DNA of 64,000 nucleotides from the NCBI GenBank assembly GCA_038501195.1, contig JBBPUQ010000011.1:1674001-1738000 (forward strand). The letters are read 5' to 3'. The notes under the pieces were generated by a model. That model had not been told where the DNA came from, did not search any database, and saw only the letters and a program-made list of their open reading frames with translations. The position numbers and the translations under genes are program-made. This DNA is from Nemania diffusa (Eukaryota; Ascomycota; Sordariomycetes; Xylariales; Xylariaceae). Position 1 is the stretch's first letter. Every line of letters starts with the position of its first letter. Below, one piece after another: positions 12,406-21,461 of this stretch.

Positions 12406-12873
12406 TCACCGCTGGTCGTCTTTGGGCTGCCATATACGTGCACCCAAAGATTTGCTGATACCGAAGCCTATACCGACTGCTACGCCAACTATGAAGAGCA
12501 AAATGGCGACTTTGACTACAATTCGAGTCCGCTTGTTGAGCCGGGCGAGCAACTGGCAGGATCGGTTTTTCCGCTCGGCGGCGAGAGCCTTCTCCCTCCA
12601 GTGGGCTTGACCGGGCCACACGCTGCTATCCGAGTTGAGCCGATTTCCACCCACAGAGCACTCTCTGAGCTGTTCCGTAGACTCTTGGGGTTTCATACGC
12701 TCCATATCGGTCTCGAAACCCGTAATTGTGTTTGCGGAAGTCGGCGTCGACGGCGTTGAGTGTCCGTAGCCCTCAAAACTCCCACCTAGAGTCCTCCCAT
12801 GGATAGGGGAGTGGCTGGGTTCCGAGCTGAGCTCCTTCGTGGACACATTGAGCTGTGGAAGCTTGGACGACAT
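12406..12873 (-). CDS. conserved fungal one-TM protein, 155 aa
   Basis: Hypothetical membrane protein. The N-terminal half is Ser/Thr/Pro-rich and probably disordered. Then comes a conserved-looking block with SSVWPGQAHWREK (residues 83-95), a cysteine-containing basic segment, and one transmembrane helix (about 118-139) rich in Gly/Val/Ile. It ends with a short tail, LGARIWQPKDD. The frame remains open upstream to 13221, but the extra 116 residues are Leu/Ser/Arg-rich with no family resemblance. The ATG at 12873 starts where protein-like composition begins, so that start was chosen. The type resembles widespread fungal hypothetical proteins with a C-terminal GIGFGISK helix end; that is recollection, not a search. 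Function unknown. Confidence 0.7.
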   Translation of the reverse strand: MSSKLPQLNVSTKELSSEPSHSPIHGRTLGGSFEGYGHSTPSTPTSANTITGFETDMERMKPQESTEQLRECSVGGNRLNSDSSVWPGQAHWREKALAAERKNRSCQLLARLNKRTRIVVKVAILLFIVGVAVGIGFGISKSLGARIWQPKDDQR

Positions 12874-15800
12874 TTTATCGACGGAATCTGCTATGGTTGC
12901 TTGGTTTGCAGCGATAGAGCGGAAAGGAAAGGAGGAAAAAAGGTAGCTCAGAGCTGCGGTGGTGATGAGCAAGATAAGAGATATGCAGCGAGGGGCTGGT
13001 GTCTCTCTTAATTCTGAGACAAGAAGTGGCAGCGCGGGGTGGTGTCGAGCAATAGGCCAGAAGAAGCAAAGCCTGAAAACCAAGACAATTAGTACATGTA
13101 TAGGAGCTATGGTACACACAAGGGAGAAAGAAAGAAGAGAAACGAGGAGGAAGAGAGTGTGTCCGAGCTCACCAGGAGAAACGTGGAGTCGCGCCCTTCG
13201 AGGGTTGACCTGAGAAGCCACGGGGCCGTCGGGTGTTACTGCAAAGGGGGAGGGTGTAGCGCCAAATATCTATCTATACGTGACGAGCAAGAAAGTAGGT
13301 AGGCACAATCGCGCTGCGGTCTATTGGTCTCTGTCTAGGTAGACTCTAGAAAATGTGGACGTTCCGTTCCGTTCCGTCACGAGAGGGTTCCAATAATTGG
13401 AAAGCGCCCGCAAGCAGTAACTTAGGTAATGAGCCACCAGGAAGAAATTAGGAACACAACCAAACACCTTCACTTGACGTAATGATAGGTAAGGCCTTCT
13501 GTGGTCTGAGGTCCAAGCTAGCTTGGCTGCCTGTGTGAGAGCTGGGTCAGCTGGCCGCAGCGCTAAAAGAAAGATGGGAAAGAAAGAGAGAGAGAGCGCG
13601 CAAACGAGGAGAAACGGGTTGAATGCAACATGACGATAACTGTTGAGCCAGTGGTGACTGGGTAGTTATATTATATCTACCTACTAGGTGCATAATCAGG
13701 AAACCTTAATGTACAAGGAGACTCACCCACACAATTAGGTACCTAACCTTCTGCAGATTAGGTTAGCAACAAACAATAGACAGTCGTCACCTTGCGAAGG
13801 TAATCAATAGATTGATTACCTGCAAGTTAATTAGATGAGTCGCGCACGCCTCGATTCGCCATGGAGTTGTCGTTCAAGACAACAAAAAACGACAACGCAA
13901 GACGGCAAGATACCTGTGCAGAGGACATGAAGAGGGGACAGGAAATGAAATGAGAAGCTTGGTTCCGGACCAGGCACATCGCACGTCTTGAATATTTAGC
14001 CAAGAGATCAGACACGCGGGAAGACCCCCCAGCTGAGCGGACAATCTGAGAGAGCTTGAATTGCTTAGTTGCTTGGCTGCAGTAGTCGGTTGCAGGTTCT
14101 ACAGGGGATATACAGGGATTCGTAAGCCACAGTGGATCGCGCTAAGCATACTCTCCCAATCTCGAAGCAATCAGAGCCCAGACTCCGCCAGAAAAGGCAA
14201 TGCCCCTAAAAGTAACCCCCCTAAAGAAGAACTATATATCTAAGGTATTAGGTAAGTTCATACGCCTAGACCTAATCTATATAGCACCGCCCAGGACCCC
14301 AGGTAAGTACATACACACTACCTAGGTAGGTAGGTAGTTATAACGGCTACCTAACGCAGTACCTACAGCATTTACTCCTTCGCTTAGGTACCTACCTAAG
14401 GTAAAGCAACCAAGCAGATGGAGAGAGGTATGATCAAAACCAAGCTATGTACGAGGAATCAGCAGAGATGGCATGATCAAGGTAGTAAGGCCGCCAGGTG
14501 CTGTGCATTGCGCCCGAGTTGAACAACTACCTAGGTATTCGGATAGGTACCTACTACCTACGTATGCTCCAAGCCCTACATATAGAAATACTCTCTTAGG
14601 AATGCAATAGGGCATCTAACTTTAACCAAGCCACGCGGTGCTATGTGATCACTTTCCTTCACGTTGCATCGCATTATCTCGTCTTACATATACTTCTTGA
14701 CTTTTTGCGGCCTGTCAAAATCACCTTAAATGTTGTTTGTCATCTAGGATGTTGCATGAAATAGGCACTGATAGGTATGTATGTAGGTATGTACCTACTG
14801 TAGGCAGAAGCTGTACTGCGTAGGTAGGTACTCCGTTCACACAAGATCTCGCCCCAAGTAAATTCCCAGTTGATACCACAGATTCTACAATTCGCCGCTG
14901 TTAGCGAGTTCAGTAGCAACATTGCTACACAGGTACTATCTAGGTAATCAACATCGAATGATTATAATAATTAGCACAGCGGAATACTACATACCTATGT
15001 AGTACCTAGTCCACTAGAGATTACAAAGTTAGCTAGCAGCGCCGGGGATATCACTCTTCTGCTAGTTTCGGTCGCCTGTTTCTCGCCCCAGACGGTTCAT
15101 CAACCTACTTAGATGCACAGTGTATATATATATGAGCAAGTCGAACTACCTAGGTATGCCTCTACCTGACCAGGCACCGAATCTAGGGCATAGATATCTA
15201 CATAGATCATGCCAGCATACGTATTCGTCAGAACCAACATCTATTAAACCTCACTAGGACTTAGGTATTGATTGTCCACATACACTAGGTAGGTAACTGT
15301 ACACACAGATTTCAGAGGACGCACATCCCAATGTTCTAGACGTATTGTGGGTAACTTACATGTTGGGTAGTAGGTACCTAGGTACACATTCCATTTGATT
15401 GGATCTGACAAGGTGGGGCAAATCGTCAACCACCTCCATAAACTCTAGCCGATGTGAGACTATTCAATTTTATAGAGGACTACAAACGCATACAAGTGGT
15501 GAGACGAATGCCTCCCTACAGTACGCATACCTCCTTCTTAACCCCCGGTAAGCCTTATACTGTGCCTCATGACAGGAATATTATCTAGATATACGAAATG
15601 GTACAGGTAGGTATAAGGTATAAAGATTTATAGATAAGGTATCAGTTCATAAACTCACAGTACCTCTATCGTGTAGGAGACGCCAACTTTGAAGCTTTTC
15701 TCGGTAGACACAAATACGTTGGAAGACGATTCATCAGGTAGTCCTTATATCTCTCTCTCCTCCCTTAGGTAAACCCACGTAAAGATGGGCTCTCAAGTTT

Positions 15801-16405
15801 GACTGGGCTGCTGAAAGCCGTATCTTGTTCGATCCCCCGTAGCATCCATTATTCGAATAGGACGTTGGGTGGTGACTTGTTGGTGTCTATAAGTGCCCAT
15901 GGATAGAAGTGCTAGTGCCTCTATTTGGGCCACGGGGTCTATTGTAGTATAATAAGTCCGCAATTTGGCTTGACAAAGAATACTAGTGATAGACAAAACA
16001 GTTGCTTGGCGATGGGTTGCTGCAGTTGAAGCCGGAGTGCAATTGTACGCAGACTGCCGTGTCTAGGAAAACCAAACTGGAAGTAGGCATCTTTCTCATT
16101 ATACCAGGTCACTGCTTCCATAATGATTTAAAACTTAGAAGGCACTCATGCTTCGAATGCTCTTCCCCTACAATCTGCAATTCTCACTCTCAGTGTCAGC
16201 CAATGCTTGTCTACTCATCATTTCGGTCCCAACCCGTATCTATCATACTTCGCACCTGACTTATCCTCTTATCAAATCAAGATCTTGTACTATCCTCTCA
16301 TCTCAGGGACACTAACAGGATTGCCACCTTGTCACCTTGCCACCCTCTCTTCCCTCTCTACCACTAAAAAATCCAACCGCAAATCTCGCCAATTAGTACA
16401 TCGCC
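12874..16405. other. 3.5 kb gene-free spacer
   Basis: Nothing recognisable as a gene on either strand. It is dense in TACCTA/TAGGTA words, with the longer form CTACCTAGGTAGGTAGGTAG at 14320-14339 and GTAGGTACCTAGGTAC near 15370-15385. It also has AG-rich tracts near 13570-13600. The last 200 bp, CT-rich, is probably the promoter of the secreted-protein gene at 16406. Confidence 0.55.
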
Positions 16406-16921
16406 ATGGTTTCCAAGATCGTCGTACTTGTCTCTCTCGCAGTTGCTGGGAGCTCGCGCCTTATCTCCTCTCATGTCGGCCAGGTTGGGAGTGCAACAAT
16501 TCTCCCACATGTGCTTGAGAAAAGAGATGCCTACACTTGTTATGGGGTATGCTACTAGTATCCAGGCTATTGTTTTTCATATGTATCAAAGCTAACGCGT
16601 GAGTAGGAAGACGCAAGTGTGATCGACTGCCAGGCTGCACTGGACCAACTCCAGCCCCTCGGAGACCAGGACTTCGAAGTCTACTCAGGCATCTGTCTCA
16701 ATTGGTCTCAAGATACTTGCAATATCCGGTTCTGTGCCCAGCCCTACGTTTCGAAGACTGTCAATCGCACCGCCTCGTGGATTTATGAGTGGGCAAACAA
16801 TGCTCTTATGGGATGTGTCGATGGGGGACAATATTCTGTCATGGGTGACTCTACCAATCTCAACGGCAATGGGGGCACATACCGCCTACATATCGAACAA
16901 GCGACACCAAGACATGGGTGA
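16406..16921 (+). CDS. small secreted six-cysteine protein A
   Basis: Predicted secreted protein of 151 aa. Exons 16406-16546 and 16607-16921; the 60-nt intron is in phase 0. A hydrophobic signal peptide covers about residues 1-17. A pro-segment ends at Lys39-Arg40 in LEKR, a Kex2-type processing site, so the mature chain would start at Asp41. Cysteines are at 44, 55, 77, 85, 90 and 117. The spacing C2-x21-C3-x7-C4-x4-C5 is identical to that of the downstream gene at 17936. An N-glycosylation sequon (NRT) lies between C5 and C6. I cannot name the family. The size, cysteine content and processing are those of effector-like or cell-surface proteins of fungi, but no activity can be inferred. Confidence 0.8.
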
Positions 16922-17935
16922 GGTTCCTAGGAATCTCATGGTGACAGCACTCCGGTCATTAGGGAGAACCACACACAGTAGCTAGGTCTTATTTGCACAA
17001 GCCCACGCTTTCAAGGGTAGGAAGGAATATTAGGAGAAAGTAGTGTTAAAGAGAATTTAATGGCATTTTCTCAGCCAGCAGATGCTTTAACAGGAGTTCT
17101 ATTTTTCTACATATTAAATAGATATAAACCCTTTGTCCTGAGTTGAACTTTGATAACTTAGATAATTGGCCTCACCGAACAATACTAACTTGCAAGACAT
17201 GAAGTCACATGGTAGGAGCTTCATTCGTCCGTACTATGCACAAGAAATGATTCAAATAATAAAATGCTGTGATACCTAGTCCGCTTGTTTGTACTTGTCT
17301 TATATTTAACAGCTTGGTTAGGCTACTTAGAATTAGGAACCAATCGTAGGTGCATTGTTGTTCATATTATCAAGTGGGAGGTAGTAGCCCATTGTTTTCC
17401 ACGTGAAGCTTTATAATAACTGTAAGTTCCTCAACTATGATCGTGGCGCATGTAAGGTGTTGACAATGCAAATACCCAGGTCGGTCCTTCTTCTTTATAC
17501 CAAAAACTGGCTGCCTGGGTGCCTTAGGTAGGTACCCCTTTGCGAGTACAAGAGAGAAGTGGCTGCCAGCAAACTGCGTCACATAGTCGACGTGAAGTCA
17601 CGACTTCCATTTTTGTAGATGTTTGTACACTCAAGCAAACAAAACACTTAAGTACCTCTAGTCCTGGACAACACCTATCCCCAGCTTCCGATCCTTCACC
17701 CTGGAACCTGACTTCCCAGATGCCCTAAGCTTATCGGCGATTCACAACCTGCTAGCCCCTATCATCGACTTGCCCAGCACACCAACGTTTCTCTTGTCAC
17801 ACCTCAACTTTCAAGCCGCTGTATATTCCCTGCAATTATCAATCAACTCTGCTTGTTGAGTTTGTCATCGACATTCAATCTGAAAAGAATATCACACTCC
17901 GATTCTCTTCAGCCTCACATCGCAAGAAAATCAGA
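16922..17935. other. intergenic between secreted-protein genes
   Basis: No supported gene. It holds the 3' region of gene A and, from about 17600, a CT/CA-rich stretch that looks like the promoter and leader of gene B. Confidence 0.55.
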
Positions 17936-18685
17936 ATGCACACCAAAACTCTCGGCGCTGTTGTTGCCTGCCTTGCCGGCCTCCTGTGCATGGCTTTAGC
18001 AACCTCTGGTGATGGTGCTGTCGGCAACCTCGCCTTGCCTGCTCAACACACTCACTACCACCATCATCATCGCAACTCTGATCACCCCCATGCATCACTG
18101 ATTAAGCACGATATGCAGCACCAGGAAAGATTCATCCAGGAGCCCTACAATGGCCCCGTCTATCGCTGCCACGACCCTCATCCCGAGATATTCGTAAGTA
18201 GCCTCCTGCATACACTGCCTGTCCTCCAACGATGTTCCCTGTTCTTGGTGGATAATCCCGGCTTGCTTCCCGGTTCCCATACGCGCTTCTCGCGCACTTA
18301 TGCGGTGCCTATGCTGCTGGTGGCAGGGACATTTTTTGTATTGCTGGGTATGCTTAGCACGCAGAGTGAGTAATCTTAACTAATATGTCTACCTCTTCAC
18401 CTCTAGGGCCCGGCACCTCCCGTTGAGGACTGCAACGACGTGATCAACCAGTTCGCTGCTCTCACAACTGATATCATCGTCAAGCTCATCGAAGGCTGCT
18501 ATCAGATCGTGTCAGGCAATTGCACCGGCCTGGTATGCCCGCAGCGCCTAGGCGAGAGCACCATCTCGGGAGCTCTTGCGGCCCAGTACATGGCGTCGCC
18601 TCTACGCGACGAGTGCATTGCCAAAGGGGAGCGAGGATGGTGGATTGATGGCCAGGGCACGGGCATTGGCGTATACCTGACCTAG
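17936..18685 (+). CDS. small secreted six-cysteine protein B
   Basis: Predicted secreted protein of 178 aa. Exons 17936-18193 and 18407-18685; the intron is 213 nt, phase 0, with a TTAACTAAT branch region. A signal peptide covers about residues 1-22. A histidine-rich segment follows (about 38-62, with HYHHHH). Cysteines of the mature domain are at 78, 95, 117, 125, 130 and 156. C2-x21-C3-x7-C4-x4-C5 matches gene A exactly, C5-C6 differs by one residue, and the intron falls between C1 and C2 in both. The tail has a Gly/Trp-rich DGQGTG block where A has DSTNLNGNGG. The two are therefore probable ancient tandem duplicates with little sequence identity outside the scaffold. The His-rich stretch could bind metal; that is speculation. 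Confidence 0.8.
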
Positions 18686-19994
18686 AGGCCTTCACAAGGG
18701 CAATATGATTCTACAATAGGGGCGTTGGCGTTTTAGGGGAAAGCTGGTGCAATTATGCGCGCTCCTGGTAGTAGGAGGGCTAAGATATGCGGCGGAATTA
18801 AGAGAGGGATATGCACATGCAAGTGGGATATGACATTCGCAGACGTGTTGGGACATTCCGATAGCTTAGTCATCAAACCACAGATAAGTCATCAACGATT
18901 TCTTCTTCTAACGGCTATAAAAATATTCCAAAACTACCTACGCATTATCCCTCCCTAGATTGAAGTTAGTGGTGTAACGCCCAACATTTTATCTCAGCTT
19001 CCAATTTGGAGAATGGACTCTTGAGAACTGGACAGAACTGGGTGCTTAGAGGAGGCCCCGGGGGCAAGAGGAGGGATGAGAAAGGGAGTCTGAAACAGCT
19101 GCTGCCATACCATCAAAAGCTCCTATCACTTCCCTTGTAATCCCCGAGTGCGAAATCACGAAGTCGCACTTGTGATACCAGTGCTGGCCTTCAATGCTTA
19201 ATGTAGGTACCGAAGCGGGCCTCAGGACCCCGGATGGTGCATTAGATCAAGAGATGGAAAGCGTATAACTGCTTAGCATATACGGGAAACTAAATAGACA
19301 ACATTGAAGCAGGCTTTATTGCCATATCTAGGAGTATTAGGTGCTGATGGCCAGAAGAAAATTGAGTTGACCTCCTTGTTTTCTTGATCACTGTGCAGTG
19401 CTATTGCACTGGCACTACTCCGTATTAAACCAGTGACCCTTACCTAATTACATCTCAATCGAGCTTAGCGTATTTCCTTTTGATTGCATAATACTCTTGA
19501 GATATATAATAAATAAAACATAAAACAATATCTAGGAGGTAGGTACCTACACTACATACGTAGGTAGAAGAAGAAATGCGGTCTCACTTCTACTAGCTAC
19601 TACTGAATGCAAGCCCTCAAACGGGACTGGCTAGCAGTTTATAGCAGAATTAATGAGTGAGATTGCATCAATGATACACTGCTCGTAACTTCCGGAGAGC
19701 CTGCGGGTGACGTGACCGCAGTGCTCTTAGGTTAGGGCCCGAGCAACAAGATTCCTCATTCCTATTCGAGATTCTAGGGATGGAGCGTTCCCAGAAACTA
19801 CGGACGAGCCTCTTTTCAATGCAGCCTAACGCAGCGAAATCGAGACATGGGCTCAATATTGGAGCTGTAATGCATTGGGGGTCTGCCACATGTAGACGAC
19901 ATGTGTCCAACGTTCGTCAGCTTCCTCGTAAGTATGATATCTATTTGTCTGAGGTTATGGCAGACGCCCCGGCGTTCTTCAACCCACACGAAGC
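18686..19994. other. intergenic
   Basis: No supported gene. It has TAGGTACCTAC words near 19540-19560. The convergent 3' ends of secreted gene B and the gene at 19995-21054 lie at its edges. Confidence 0.5.
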
Positions 19995-21054
19995 TCAAAC
20001 GGATGATGGGTAATACGCCTTGTATAACTGCAGTATACCCACGACGCTCTGTACAAGCCCGAAGAAGACGGTGAAGAACACCGCTATCCATACTGCGTAC
20101 CATTGGGTTGCATCCCGCCTGTCGTGCCACCATTGCCCGAAAGAACGTGGCTGCGAGTCATCGAATGCTTCTTTCAAAGTCACGAGGCGATCTCTCCAGT
20201 ATTTGTACTCATCAATACGTCTCCCCGGGTGGCTGACCGTGAGTACGGCGAAGTCTAGTTCTTCCACCCTATCTTTCTTCTTATACCATTTCTCAACTTG
20301 TCGACTGCCCTTCGGGAAGAGTAGTGCAAGGGTCTTCAGTGTCTCTTCGACGAACCCTCTGGGGAAGACCGAGGAACTACCTTGTTAGTTTTTGGCTGAT
20401 AGAGAAAACTCAAAGTTAGAAGATTCACCTTTTATGACCCTGCAAGAACGCTGCGTGGTGAAAGATGAAAACGGTTCTAATATCTTCCCGCAGCAGAAGA
20501 TGGTCGTGCAAATTCGTCGTGAGTTGGACTTTCAGCCCTGCAATATGCTCGATATTATAGACGTGAAAGCTACCCTCAAGCTTTACCCCGAGGCATGGGA
20601 TCACCGGGCGAGCGTCAAAAAGACCCATTCTCTTGAGGAAATCGGCCAAGGTCCCTGTTGTCCACGTGACATTACCTCGGCCGGTATATGCGTTGTCGAA
20701 GACACCAATGTCCATCATGATCAACAAACGCAAAGCGAGATCAATGACATTTTGCAATCGCTGTACCGATATTGCCATGCTACATCTCCCCACTAGTTTT
20801 GCCATGATGTCTTCGTGTGAGGCCTGACTACGAATGGCTATGATGATGTCCACCAGGCCAGCACTGTTTTGAAGCGGAAAGGCTGTGCCATCCATCATTG
20901 CGATCGAAGTTACTTGTCTGCACTGCCGATGGTAGTACCGAAAGTACGCCTGGAGAGAGGTACAGTACTCTGTATTAAATACCCCTCGAGAAATACAACT
21001 TTGGACAATAGGACTATCTGGGTAGTCTCTCAGCTCTAGTGATGTCGGATTCAT
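19995..21054 (-). CDS. fungal protein with C-terminal membrane helix, 329 aa
   Basis: Uncharacterised protein. Exon 1 is 20429-21054, exon 2 is 19995-20358 and the intron is 70 nt (donor GTGAAT, branch CTAAC, acceptor CCCCAG). The soluble part is globular, with many hydrophobic helices and a conserved-looking NVTWTTGTLADFLKRMGLF block. The C-terminus has a basic/aromatic stretch (WWHDRR…QWYAVW), one transmembrane helix (about 296-318) and the end LYKAYYP. That WW…transmembrane…YKAY/F(N)P ending recurs in many fungal hypothetical proteins (recollection). The helix near the end suggests tail anchoring with the body in the cytosol. An in-frame ATG at 21105 would add 17 residues; 21054 was chosen as it begins the protein-like sequence. 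It is transcribed divergently from the protease-NDT80 fusion across about 400 bp. Confidence 0.72.
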
Positions 21055-21461
21055 TGCTGCGGAAAGGGCTGGATAGGGCAGCAAATTCGAAGAAAGGAAA
21101 CACAACCAGTAAAAAGCAAAACAGGACGCAACGTTTTTATTTTATTTTATTACAACTGGCAAGGAGTACCTAACCTGAAAGAATTAGCTCGAGAAGTGCA
21201 CTATACAAGGTTGCATTCAGAATCCTGCTATGGACTGCTTTCTGAGAGTCGCCGAGAAAAATTGCCTTTCCTAGGCGACCAACAGCAGAGCAGACAACAA
21301 GGTGTCTCGCGGACTTTCGACCCCGCATTCACCCTTCATTAGAAAGCAAATGCTCCCTCGACTAGACCGGTGAACTGAGAGTCACAGCAAGGCTGATCTA
21401 ACTTCTATCTCTCTTGAAAAACTCCGTTGACGGTGATAGTCAACATAGAGTATGACTTCCT
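21055..21461. promoter_or_regulatory. divergent promoter region
   Basis: This 407-bp gap separates the start codons of two outward-facing genes, the tail-anchored-type protein (minus) and the protease-NDT80 fusion (plus). It contains a T/A-rich block (21134-21152). Shared regulation is possible but only inferred from geometry. Confidence 0.45.

Noticed and set aside
12874..13221. N-terminal extension of the one-TM protein gene
   Set aside because: The frame is open but the residues are unlike a protein family and the later ATG begins the ordered sequence.
20392..20796. 134-residue plus-strand frame
   Set aside because: It is antisense to exon 1 of the gene at 19995-21054.
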